From Acidicapsa ligni (GTDB taxonomy: Bacteria > Acidobacteriota > Terriglobia > Terriglobales > Acidobacteriaceae), in the NCBI RefSeq assembly GCF_025685655.1, contig NZ_JAGSYG010000009.1, positions 163,101 through 227,100 of the forward strand: a stretch of DNA of 64,000 bases. The letters run 5' to 3'. Shown piece by piece: positions 52,247 through 61,249 of this stretch (position 1 is the stretch's first letter; each line of letters begins with the position of its first letter). The position numbers and the translations under genes were made by a program. The notes under the pieces were generated by a model, which had not been told where the DNA came from, made no database searches, and saw nothing but the letters and a program-made list of their open reading frames with translations.

Positions 52247-53248
52247 ATGAATCGCATCGAGCCCCTCCCCTCGACTTCAGCCAATCCACTGCCCACATCG
52301 TATCGCCGTGTCTTCCTCGTCCTGTCCCCTTCGACATTGGGCTATGCCACGTTCGCCCTTGAAAGCCTTTTTCGCAATTGCGCCGAGCCGATCCATCTGC
52401 ACCTCATCACCGACTCCGTAGCAGACAAGGAAAAGTTGACTGAGGAACTCACTCTGCGTCAGAAGACCGCCGGGCATCTCTGGTCGGTATACGCAGAAGA
52501 AGAATTGGCGGAGCGGGAGGCATCGCTTTTCGGGCCGTATCCCAACCTGCGGCTCTTTCGTCATGGGCACCCATGCTGGCGCAAAATCACGGACCCCGTC
52601 CTGCTCAGCAACGACGGCGAAGAGATGGTGCTGCTCGATCCTGACCTCTACTTCCCCAACAAATTTTGCTTTGAACCAACGCCGGAAACAGGCGTCCTGC
52701 TGATGTGGCAAAAGCCTAGCTGCCTGGTGCCTGCAAAGGTTGTCAGCTCAGGAATGGAGCAGGGAATTCGCTTCGCGCATCACGTCGATATTGGCGTCGG
52801 TGGCTGGCGCGCTCCCGTCGATCTGGAATGGATGGACTGGCTGCTGGCCCGGCTTGATTGCACCAATCTCACTCGCGTCATGCACATTGAAGCAATCGTA
52901 TGGGCCGCGCTTGCAATGCGCATCGGCGGCGGATACCTGAATCCCAATCTCTGGCACTGCTGGCACCGCAATCAGCCCAAGCGAATCCTGCGCAAGATGG
53001 GTGTGCCTGGTATCGAATTGCTGCGCGTTGAGGACTTCTCTGCCATCAAGTGCTTCCACGCAGGCGGCGAAGCAAAGTGGTGGCTGGCCGAGGCCAAGCA
53101 ACGAGGCATGCTGGATCAGTCGAAAGACCTCACAGCAAACGGCGAGATTCTCCCCTATGAAGAACTGATGCCCGCCACGTACTATCGCGAACAACGCATG
53201 AAGACCACGCTTGCCAGACTGGGCTATTACACCGTCTTCCGAACCTGA
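52247..53248 (+). CDS. GT8-like glycosyltransferase (putative)
   Basis: 333 residues. No signal peptide. The N-terminal part (RRVFLVLSPSTLGYATFALE, then PIHLHLITDS) is typical of a GT-A fold that opens by listing a polypeptide of short strands, and the metal-binding motif is MVLLDPDLYF (D-P-D). His residues downstream (HVDIGVGGW; WHCWHRN) may complete the metal site, as in family 8 enzymes. I could not assign the sugar. It lies in the long operon between the acyltransferase and the S9 homologue. Confidence 0.6.
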   Translation: MNRIEPLPSTSANPLPTSYRRVFLVLSPSTLGYATFALESLFRNCAEPIHLHLITDSVADKEKLTEELTLRQKTAGHLWSVYAEEELAEREASLFGPYPNLRLFRHGHPCWRKITDPVLLSNDGEEMVLLDPDLYFPNKFCFEPTPETGVLLMWQKPSCLVPAKVVSSGMEQGIRFAHHVDIGVGGWRAPVDLEWMDWLLARLDCTNLTRVMHIEAIVWAALAMRIGGGYLNPNLWHCWHRNQPKRILRKMGVPGIELLRVEDFSAIKCFHAGGEAKWWLAEAKQRGMLDQSKDLTANGEILPYEELMPATYYREQRMKTTLARLGYYTVFRT

Positions 53249-53375
53249 CTCATCCAAACCAGCTTTAGTCGCGGCTCAGACTTGGCGCACTCGATCTCAT
53301 GCAAACTTCACTTCAATGCGTAATTGCGTCATTGCAAAATACACAGGGATGCAAGGCACACAGGAAAATGCTGGC

Positions 53376-55748
53376 ATGAAGAAGTCTATTCTCCTCTCAA
53401 TTGTGGCTCTATGTACAGGATTGTTTTGTACTTCCCTCACCTTTGAGAGCCTGTCCTCACTGGCAGCGCAAGAACCTCTGGCCGCAAAAAAGAAGTCCGA
53501 CAACGCGCTCACTATTGAGCGTGTAAGCGCCGAGCCTGATTCCAACGAACAACCATCACTGCGCTGGAATAGCACCGGAACAGAGATCGCATGGATGCAT
53601 CTCGTGCCCCCCGCTGCAAATGCCAGGGACAAGACACCGCAACGCGAGATCCTGGCCGCCAGGGGTAGTTCCACTGATCAGGATCATCCGCAAAGCAGGC
53701 CGATCGTGCTTGTATCTGCTGCGAAAGTTACATCTGCTATCTGCGGTAATTCCCCGCCCATCGCGCCAAAATTCAATGACGACGATAACAACACCAATCC
53801 ATATATGCTCATTGACTTTGCCTGGTTTCCTGAATCGGAATCAGGTGGATCATCCACGGCTGCGCTGCTCCTGATTGGGACAAAGTCTCTCGCATGGCTT
53901 GATCCGGCATCCGGAAAATCCCGCACTCTCATCTCAGGAGATGAGCCGCTGTCCAACGCGACAATCGCACCCGATGGCCACTCCGTAATCTTCGTGCGCG
54001 ATCATACGCTCTGGCAGGTCAGCGCCAACGGCAATGGCAATGGCAATGGCAATGGAGGGGACGCTCATCGCATCACTCCATCTCCGCACGCAGACATTCT
54101 TGAAGGAGAACCGGACTGGCCCTATCGCAATGAACTACAGATGTCTCGCGCCTATTGGTGGTCGCCTGACTCCTCACGTATTGCGTGGCTTGAAACCGAT
54201 GATCGCGCCGTAGCGAAGTATTCCCTGCGCGCCAGCGACGGCTCATCACGCCAGATCACTTACCCCAAGCCCGGCGGTGAACTGCCAGCCGTGCGCATCT
54301 TCACCAAACTAACGAATGGCAGCGGGAGCAACCCCGTAGCCATCGACTTGATGCCTCAAAAACAACTCTCCGGAGAGTTCTATCTTCCTCGCATTACCTG
54401 GCTTCCCGATGGACGCCATCTTGCTATCGAACGCGTCGATCGCCGCCAGCGTGTTCTCGATCTCTTTCTCGCCGACGCTCTGACAGGAAAATCGCGTCTG
54501 ATCTTTACTGAAAAGGACAGCTACTGGATCAATCTCTCAGATGACCTGCGCTTTCTCAAGGATGGCAAGCGCTTTCTCTGGACCAGCGAACGTTCTGGCT
54601 TTCGTCACATCTATCTCTATGACCTACAGGGCAAGCAACTCGCGCAACTGACCAATGGTAACTGGGAAGTAACTCGAATCGATGCCGTAGACGAAACTCA
54701 AGGCCGCATCTATTTCACCGCGACGAAAGATAGGCCGCTCGAACGCCATCTGTATAGCGTTGCATTGGATGGCGGAGACATCACCCGCATAAGCCACCGT
54801 CCCGGCACACATCAGGCTATCTTCGCCACGGATGGAACGCACTACGCCAATGTCTTTTCCAGCATCACGGAGCAGCCGACGCTCAGCATACGCAGCATTG
54901 GCGAGACCAATGCAGAGCACGCGGAAGCCGCATCCATTGAACTCGCAGACCAGGCTGCCCCGGCCGCATTGCAGCCCGTTGAATTTCTCAAGGTAAAGCT
55001 CCACATGGCTTCGGAGGTGAATGCATTCCTCATTCGACCACCGAACTTCGATGCCAGCAAGAAGTATCCAGTCATCGTCTACATGGCCGGGGGGCCACGG
55101 GAACAACTTGTGCGCAACGCATGGGGCGCTGGCGCAGGCGGCGCAACAGGCCTGTGGATGCAACTCATGGCACAGAAAGGCTTCGTGGTATTCGCGCTCG
55201 ACAACCATGGAACCGCGGGCCAGGGACACTTCTTTGAAGAACCGATTCATCTTCGTCTGAGCGCACAGGAACTCGCCGACCAGAGAGATGGCGTGCTTTA
55301 TCTCAAGAGCCTGCCCTATGTCGATTCAACGCGCATCGGTGCGTGCGGATGGGGATACGGTGGCTTCCTCGTGATCCATGCCATGCTCGATCGCCCGATT
55401 CTCTTTCATGCAGGCTTTGCCGGTGCTCCGATTACCGATTGGCACTTCTATGATGCCGTCTTTGGCGAACGTTATCTCGACAATCCCACAACGCATGCCG
55501 ATGGCTGGGATGCATCGACCGCCCTCGAAAATGCCCGCTATTTGAACGCCAGATTACTCGTTGCCCAGGGCACGGACGACGAGTTCGTACACATGGAAAA
55601 CCTGCTTACCCTCCAGGATGAATTGCTGGACGGAGGCAAAACCGCCGATACTCTACTGCTATCAGACAGGGGCCACATCCTCGATGATCAGCTCACAAGA
55701 AACGTAATTTTCACCCAGATGACGGATTTTTTCATAAGGAACATGTAA
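53376..55748 (+). CDS. Exported S9 (DPP-IV-like) peptidase homologue lacking the catalytic Ser
   Basis: About 790 residues from ATG 53376, which gives a clean export signal (MKKSILLSIVALCTGLFCTS); the frame itself opens further left inside the previous gene. An eight-bladed-propeller-type N-terminal region (e.g. WWSPDSSRIAWLETDDRAVA, YWINLSDDLRFLKDGKRFLW) precedes an alpha/beta hydrolase domain. The elbow, normally GWSYGG, reads GWGYGG with Gly660 (codon GGA) at the Ser position. The Asp (GTDDEFVH) and His (SDRGHILDD) regions remain. Probably a non-peptidase binding protein, unless another residue substitutes. Contains a short Asn-Gly repeat. Confidence 0.82.
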   Translation: MKKSILLSIVALCTGLFCTSLTFESLSSLAAQEPLAAKKKSDNALTIERVSAEPDSNEQPSLRWNSTGTEIAWMHLVPPAANARDKTPQREILAARGSSTDQDHPQSRPIVLVSAAKVTSAICGNSPPIAPKFNDDDNNTNPYMLIDFAWFPESESGGSSTAALLLIGTKSLAWLDPASGKSRTLISGDEPLSNATIAPDGHSVIFVRDHTLWQVSANGNGNGNGNGGDAHRITPSPHADILEGEPDWPYRNELQMSRAYWWSPDSSRIAWLETDDRAVAKYSLRASDGSSRQITYPKPGGELPAVRIFTKLTNGSGSNPVAIDLMPQKQLSGEFYLPRITWLPDGRHLAIERVDRRQRVLDLFLADALTGKSRLIFTEKDSYWINLSDDLRFLKDGKRFLWTSERSGFRHIYLYDLQGKQLAQLTNGNWEVTRIDAVDETQGRIYFTATKDRPLERHLYSVALDGGDITRISHRPGTHQAIFATDGTHYANVFSSITEQPTLSIRSIGETNAEHAEAASIELADQAAPAALQPVEFLKVKLHMASEVNAFLIRPPNFDASKKYPVIVYMAGGPREQLVRNAWGAGAGGATGLWMQLMAQKGFVVFALDNHGTAGQGHFFEEPIHLRLSAQELADQRDGVLYLKSLPYVDSTRIGACGWGYGGFLVIHAMLDRPILFHAGFAGAPITDWHFYDAVFGERYLDNPTTHADGWDASTALENARYLNARLLVAQGTDDEFVHMENLLTLQDELLDGGKTADTLLLSDRGHILDDQLTRNVIFTQMTDFFIRNM
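54030..54055 (+). repeat. GGCAAT hexanucleotide repeat within the S9 homologue
   Basis: Four copies of GGCAAT plus a partial one encode an Asn-Gly run. Six-base units keep the frame, so copy-number change would only alter a loop length. Confidence 0.7.
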
Positions 55749-56043
55749 GTAATTCGGTCAATTTTCGGCAGTGGTATCAATACCATTCCGAACAGACTGG
55801 GCAACCTCTATATCCAGACTGAAATTTCCTGGGATTTAATGCCATTTTGGTCTTAAATGCCTGACTGCAACCTTAGCGCTATCGTGGGAATTCCGCTCAC
55901 GATTTAGTATCAATCATGATAGTTTCAGGTTAAGGTTTACACCAGACACCGTACCCTATTGGCTATCTCTCCTACCTATGTAGGCCGAGAGATGGCGAAT
56001 AGCGTCAAAGTATCACGCTCCTGTTGAGAAAGGTTCCTGTGCA
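55749..56043. other. Intergenic region upstream of the distal GT4
   Basis: 295 bp. Contains the inverted repeat TGGTAT-CA-ATACCA (55772-55785) and a structured leader hairpin (55962-55996). No clear terminator for the long operon and no gene seen. Confidence 0.45.
55962..55996 (+). promoter_or_regulatory. Leader hairpin before the GT4 gene
   Basis: GCTATCTCTC (55962-55971) pairs with GAGAGATGGC (55987-55996), one G-U pair; inside it CTAC (55972-55975) pairs with GTAG (55980-55983) around CTAT. It ends 47 nt before the ATG. Could be a 5' UTR control structure or an operator palindrome. Confidence 0.4.
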
Positions 56044-57330
56044 ATGTCAGTAGACCGGTTGTCGAAGTCGGAGAACAGACTCAGAATTGGGTTCGTGCAC
56101 CGTTTCGACGCGCGCAGCGTACGCTCCTGGTCCGGGACTTTTCACTTCATGGCCAAGGCACTCCAGGCGCATGTAGGGGACGTCGTTTATCTCGGTCCGG
56201 ATAAGTCGTTAGCGACCAAGTTCATCATTGACAATACGGCTCGGGCCAATCGCTTCTGGTTTCGGCTCACGCGCAAAGTTTTGATTACCGACCACAATCG
56301 CATCCTGTCCCATCGCCTGGCTCGTTTCTTCCTCGCGCGCATGGCAGCAGAACACTGCGACATTCTCTTCGCTCCAGCCGCTTCAGTCGAGATCGCATCT
56401 CTCAAGACATCCCTGCCCATCGTGTATTCCTCCGACACAACCTGGGCCGACGTAGTCAATTATTATCCTGAATTTTCTTCCCTCTCATCTCTGTCCAGGC
56501 ATGAGGGCGAATGGATCGAAGCGGCTGCGATACGACGCGCCGACGCTATCGCCTATCCGTCGGAATGGGCAGCGCGTTCCGCTCGCGAACATTACAAGGC
56601 CGATCCGGCAAAGATCCATCGCTTGCCTTTCGGAGCCAATCTCGAAAGTGTTCCAAGCCGCGAGGCCGCACTCAGGCATCCGCTGAATGGCCGCATCCAA
56701 CTCCTGATGATTGGAGTCGATTGGGAGCGCAAGGGCGGCGCAATCGCGCTAGAGTGCCTCAAAACGCTCCTCGACAATGGCGTCGATGCCCACCTCACCC
56801 TTTGCGGCTGCGTGCCGCCTCCGGGCTTTGAACATCCGCGCATGCACGTCATCCCATTCCTCAATAAGAATCAGCCTGAAGATCGGTTGAATATCTCCAG
56901 GCTTTTTCTCGATGCGCATTTTCTGCTGTTGCCCACACGCGCAGAGGCCATGGGCATTGTGACCTGCGAGGCCAGCGCTCATGGACTGCCCGCCCTGGTT
57001 ACCGACACGGGCGGAACGCGGGGCGCTCTTAATCCCGGCATCAATGGATTCCTTTTACCTCTGGATGCGCGCGGCGATGCCTACGCAGAGAAGATTCTCG
57101 ACATCGTTGCAACTCCTACGCGATACGCAGCCCTGGTCGCCTCCAGCAGGGACGAGTTTGAGCGATCCTTGAATTGGGATACATGGGGACGTTCCATGCA
57201 CTCGCTGATGGAGCAAATCCTGAATCGCAAAATTGAGCGTCCTGAATTTTCAGAGAGTGTTTCCGCTATCGCGCTCGACGAACCGGACAGCGACGAGAGC
57301 ATCTCCACCCTCACCGTAGCTCATACCTGA
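56044..57330 (+). CDS. Glycosyltransferase family 4
   Basis: 428 residues; AGAAAGG about 9 nt upstream of the ATG. N-terminal lobe: RIGFVHRFDARSVRSWSGT and LPIVYSSDTTWADVV. Donor lobe: LMIGVDWERKGGAIALECLK, LCGCVPPPGF and the E-x7-E motif RAEAMGIVTCEASAHGLPAL. The domain layout matches retaining GT4 enzymes. The acidic tail (residues about 400-428) is not part of the fold. Second gene of this type follows. Confidence 0.85.
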   Translation: MSVDRLSKSENRLRIGFVHRFDARSVRSWSGTFHFMAKALQAHVGDVVYLGPDKSLATKFIIDNTARANRFWFRLTRKVLITDHNRILSHRLARFFLARMAAEHCDILFAPAASVEIASLKTSLPIVYSSDTTWADVVNYYPEFSSLSSLSRHEGEWIEAAAIRRADAIAYPSEWAARSAREHYKADPAKIHRLPFGANLESVPSREAALRHPLNGRIQLLMIGVDWERKGGAIALECLKTLLDNGVDAHLTLCGCVPPPGFEHPRMHVIPFLNKNQPEDRLNISRLFLDAHFLLLPTRAEAMGIVTCEASAHGLPALVTDTGGTRGALNPGINGFLLPLDARGDAYAEKILDIVATPTRYAALVASSRDEFERSLNWDTWGRSMHSLMEQILNRKIERPEFSESVSAIALDEPDSDESISTLTVAHT

Positions 57331-57474
57331 TTCTCTCAATGCAAATGCCATCCCATTCCTCTACCGTGCGGGCCGAATGCAGAGCGACAGCATGAAAAGA
57401 TGAGTTGATCTGCGATTTGTGACCATGCCAGCGACGATCAATCTGGCCTATAGCGCCTTCTTCAGCCGCAAATA

Positions 57475-58791
57475 ATGGGGAGAAACAGCAAGACGATGCC
57501 TGCAAATTCACACCATATCGAGAACAATTCCGAGAGTAATTCCGAGAATGGGCTTTTGCGCATTTGCATCGTGGCCGAAAATGCATCCTTTCGCTTCGGC
57601 GGAGAAGCATCGCTGCCCCTGCATTACTTTTCGCGCCTGCGTGCCCGCGGCATCGAAGCGTGGCTCATCATTCACGGCCGCACACGCCCTGAACTCGAAG
57701 CGCTGTTTCCGAACGAACAAGACCGCATCCAGTACATTTCCGATAAGTGGTTCCATAAGCTGATCTGGAATCTGAGCCGCCCTTTGCCTCGCCGCGTCTC
57801 TGAAGCGACCTTTGGAACTCTGATGGTACTCATCAATCAACTCATCCAGCGCAGCATGGTGCGGCAGTTGATTCGGGATAAGGGAATCGATGTCGTTCAT
57901 CAGCCGATTCCGGTATCGCCCAAGGCCCCATCGTTCATCTCCGGCCTTGGCGTTCCCGTCATCATTGGCCCCATGAACGGCGGCATGGACTATCCTGCGG
58001 CCTTTCGAGGCGCAGAGTCGCTCTTCACACGCCTCACAGTTGCACTCGGCAGAAGCAGTGCCAACCTGGTCAACAGCATCATTCCCGGCAAAAAGAATGC
58101 TGGCATCCTGCTGGTAGCCAACGAACGAACCCGTATCGCGCTGCCCACCTGCGTCAAGGGCAAAGTCATTGAGATTCCAGAGAACGGTGTCGACCTCAGC
58201 ATCTGGAAGCCGCCTGTTTCTTCCGTAACAACCACAACACCATCTCGTTTTCTTTTCGTTGGCCGCCTCGTGGACTGGAAGCGCCTGGACTTCGTCCTGC
58301 AAGCTTTGGCGCAAATTCCTGGAGCCCAGCTTGAGGTCATCGGTGATGGTGTGATGCGCCCAGCCTGGACAGCCCTGGCGCAATCCCTCGGCATCGCAGA
58401 CCGCGTCCGCTTCCTCGGCTGGCTGCCTCAGCCCGAATGCGCACAGCTTTTGCATGGCACGACAGCCCTGCTGTTGCCCAGCATCTACGAGTGCGGAGGG
58501 GCGGTCGTTCTCGAAGCGATGGCCACTGCCACACCCGTCGTCGCTACTGCCTGGGGCGGCCCGGCCGACTACATCAATGCAAGCTGCGGAATCCTCGTCA
58601 ACCCATCCAACCCGGCAGTGATTACCCAGGGATTCGTTGATGCGATGCGCAAACTGATTGCCGATCCGGATCTTCGAACACAACTGGGCAACGCAGGCCG
58701 ACAACGCGTGCAGGATCACTTCGACTGGAACCGCAAGATTGATCGAATCCTCGAGATTTATCAGCAGGCTATCCATGAGCATCGTCCCTAA
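57475..58791 (+). CDS. Glycosyltransferase family 4
   Basis: 438 residues; an in-frame ATG at 57496 is an equally good start and neither has a strong Shine-Dalgarno site. The first 26 residues are Asn/Ser-rich. Domain motifs: RICIVAENASFRFGGEASLP, IGPMNGGMDYP, FVGRLVDWKRLDFVLQAL, VIGDGVMRP and the E-x7-E-type IYECGGAVVLEAMATATPVV. Its 3' end overlaps the next start by 17 nt, suggesting coupling. Donor unknown. Confidence 0.85.
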   Translation: MGRNSKTMPANSHHIENNSESNSENGLLRICIVAENASFRFGGEASLPLHYFSRLRARGIEAWLIIHGRTRPELEALFPNEQDRIQYISDKWFHKLIWNLSRPLPRRVSEATFGTLMVLINQLIQRSMVRQLIRDKGIDVVHQPIPVSPKAPSFISGLGVPVIIGPMNGGMDYPAAFRGAESLFTRLTVALGRSSANLVNSIIPGKKNAGILLVANERTRIALPTCVKGKVIEIPENGVDLSIWKPPVSSVTTTTPSRFLFVGRLVDWKRLDFVLQALAQIPGAQLEVIGDGVMRPAWTALAQSLGIADRVRFLGWLPQPECAQLLHGTTALLLPSIYECGGAVVLEAMATATPVVATAWGGPADYINASCGILVNPSNPAVITQGFVDAMRKLIADPDLRTQLGNAGRQRVQDHFDWNRKIDRILEIYQQAIHEHRP

Positions 58792-61249
58792 GATCCACTG
58801 GAAGAACATCACGGCCGTCCTACGCCTGCCCGTCCTTCACCTACCTGTCCTCGGCCTGCTTGTCTGCCTGCCTGCAATTGTGCCTGCTCGAACACCTGCC
58901 CAGACACCTGCGCGCAGCCCACAGCCCGCTCAAACAGTTCCTCCGGCAGGCGTCACCAACATTGCCATTGGGACGAAAGTGATTCGTACCGATGTAAAGC
59001 GCATGGGCATGAATCTGAGCGGTCAGTCCTTTTACGACTCAGCTCAAATGCTGCGCAACATCACCTTTCGCAACCCCGGCTTTGAAGGCCAGATTTGGCA
59101 AACCGTTCTGCAATGCAAGTTCATCAAAGGCGACTCCTGCGCCGACACAGACGAGTGGAGTGGATGGCCGGAGAATTTTGCCAAGGGCGGCACCTTTGAA
59201 TTTTTCTACGGCGCAGCCAAAGGAGAAAGCGGCATCGTAGCCGCCAGCTCCGTAGCTGCTAGTTCCGCGCACCAGGGAGTATGGGTTAACTTTGGCAAGC
59301 TCGCCGTCGCTCCCAAGGTCGGTGATTTCTACATTCTGCGCATGAAGATTCCCGGTACAGCCGATGCGGGATGGCGCTCCGCAACACATGGTGGTGCAAC
59401 CATGAGTACGGAATTTCACGATCTCCCGCCAAACTCACCAGGCAAGCAGGCCCTGCGCCTGAGCGCCTCCGGGGCGGGACAGTCTATCGCCATGACCTCC
59501 GATGTCGATACCTGGGGTGGCCGCTCGTTTCTCCAGCTCAAGGGTGTCTACACGCTCAACTTCCGCGCCAAGGCCCTCGGCGGCTCAGCCGCGATCAATG
59601 CCGCCGTCACCCGGCTCACCCAGCAGCACGGAAATATTTCTTATCTCGCCCGCGATATCGAACTTACCAACGCCTGGAAGAACTACAGCTATACCTTCAG
59701 CGCCAACGAAGACGGTACGTTCATCGGTCCAATTCTCGTCTCGCTTGAGATTCGCAATGCCTCGGCCCTGCTCGATGATTTCTCTCTAACCGAGTCCGCT
59801 GCGCCCGATAACCCAACGGCTTTTCGCAACGCGGTAGTCAGCCGCCTGCGCCAGTTGCATCCAGGCGTGCTGCGCTATATGGATAACGGCACGGACTTCG
59901 GCAGCACCATCGACAATCTCATCGCGCCGCCCTTTGCCCGCGAACGGTCCGGCTTCAGTGAAGGCGACAAACTCCAGTTGGAGATTCCCATTGGTCTGCA
60001 TGAGTTTCTTGTCCTCTGCCACGCAATCGGTGCGGACCCGTGGTTCGTCATGCCCGTGGGCACATCTCCGGTAGAGATGAAGCACCTGATCGAGTATCTA
60101 TCCGGCCCAGCCACCAGTCCCTATGGAGGCAAACGCGCGGCCCTTGGCCAGTCCGCCCCGTGGAGCAGCGTCTTCTCGACGATCCATCTCGAATTGGGCA
60201 ATGAAACCTGGAACTCCAGCTTCGCGGGCGAAGTAGTCGCCGACCCGTTGGCATATGCCACTCTGACATCCAACATCTTCGCAGCGGCAAAGACGTCTCC
60301 CCTCTACAACGCAGCAAAGTATGACCTGATCATGGATGGCTGGAATGGTGTGCCATGGTGGAACGAACAGGAACTCTCCATCAAACCCCATGCTGACACC
60401 ATCGATATTGCGCCCTATACCTTCAACCCGTTCAACGACGCCTCCAGCACTGAGGCTATCTTCGGCCCTATGTTCGCCGAACCGGAATCCCTTGATAGCC
60501 GCCCGACTGGTATCGTAGCCCAGCAGGCCAAAGTCGCAGCCAAAGGTGGCGTTAAACTGGCCGTGTACGAGGTCAATCTAGGCACGACCCTGGGCCAGGT
60601 CAACCAGCAGGCGGTGGACTCATCCGTCCCGTCTCTCGGAGCAGCTCTCTCGGTGGCTGATCACATGCTGCTCATGCTTCGCGATGATGGCATAACCAAC
60701 CAGGCACTCTTTTCTCTTCCTGAATACCTCAATGGATTTAGCGATCCCGACCATCCCGGCCACAACGGCACGGTCAAGCTCTGGGGCTCCGTCGTCGACA
60801 TGGGCGGCCAGACCAACCGCGTACGTCCCACCTTTGAAGCGGAAGAACTCATCAACACCGCCATCGCCGACAAGATGATCGAAACCATCCATTCAGGAGC
60901 AAATCCCACATGGGATCAGCCGGAGAGCCGCAACGCCAAAATCAAACTAACCGGCGCGCACTACCTGCAAACCTTTGCCTTTACCAATGGCACGCATTGC
61001 AGCCTGGTGGTCTTCAATCTCAGTCGGAATGCCACGCTTCCCGTGACCTTTTCCGGGCCGGTGGCTCCTCGCGGAGCGGTAAAGGTAAGCCGCCTGACCT
61101 CGCCGCACATCACCGATAGCAACGAATACACACTGACCGTCGCCACAGCCCACAAATCGGAACCCAACTTCGACCCGGCGAAGAGCTACGAACTGCCGCC
61201 CTACTCCATGACTGTGCTGGAATGGAACGTTACCGGCGTACATTTCTAA
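58775..61249 (+). CDS. Exported clan GH-A-like glycosidase (arabinofuranosidase-like, tentative)
   Basis: About 824 residues from ATG 58775. An export signal with repeated Pro-Val-Leu (LRLPVLHLPVLGLLVCLPA) is followed by a Pro/Thr linker. A carbohydrate-binding beta-sandwich-like region (about 180-350, e.g. LNFRAKALGG, ALLDDFSL) precedes a TIM-barrel part with the putative acid/base Glu in HLELGNETWN and a nucleophile Glu candidate in LAVYEVNLGTT. This is the GNE...E pattern of clan GH-A families such as GH51. A C-terminal beta domain follows. Possibly trims or releases the surface glycan. Family assignment is uncertain. Confidence 0.6.
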   Translation: MSIVPKIHWKNITAVLRLPVLHLPVLGLLVCLPAIVPARTPAQTPARSPQPAQTVPPAGVTNIAIGTKVIRTDVKRMGMNLSGQSFYDSAQMLRNITFRNPGFEGQIWQTVLQCKFIKGDSCADTDEWSGWPENFAKGGTFEFFYGAAKGESGIVAASSVAASSAHQGVWVNFGKLAVAPKVGDFYILRMKIPGTADAGWRSATHGGATMSTEFHDLPPNSPGKQALRLSASGAGQSIAMTSDVDTWGGRSFLQLKGVYTLNFRAKALGGSAAINAAVTRLTQQHGNISYLARDIELTNAWKNYSYTFSANEDGTFIGPILVSLEIRNASALLDDFSLTESAAPDNPTAFRNAVVSRLRQLHPGVLRYMDNGTDFGSTIDNLIAPPFARERSGFSEGDKLQLEIPIGLHEFLVLCHAIGADPWFVMPVGTSPVEMKHLIEYLSGPATSPYGGKRAALGQSAPWSSVFSTIHLELGNETWNSSFAGEVVADPLAYATLTSNIFAAAKTSPLYNAAKYDLIMDGWNGVPWWNEQELSIKPHADTIDIAPYTFNPFNDASSTEAIFGPMFAEPESLDSRPTGIVAQQAKVAAKGGVKLAVYEVNLGTTLGQVNQQAVDSSVPSLGAALSVADHMLLMLRDDGITNQALFSLPEYLNGFSDPDHPGHNGTVKLWGSVVDMGGQTNRVRPTFEAEELINTAIADKMIETIHSGANPTWDQPESRNAKIKLTGAHYLQTFAFTNGTHCSLVVFNLSRNATLPVTFSGPVAPRGAVKVSRLTSPHITDSNEYTLTVATAHKSEPNFDPAKSYELPPYSMTVLEWNVTGVHF

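Noticed and set aside
53211..53375. Extended start of the S9 homologue inside the GT8-like gene
   Set aside because: The extra 55 residues do not resemble the family and would bury the signal peptide that begins at 53376.
54030..54055. Hexanucleotide repeat as a phase-variable switch
   Set aside because: The unit length is a multiple of three, so slippage would not change the frame.
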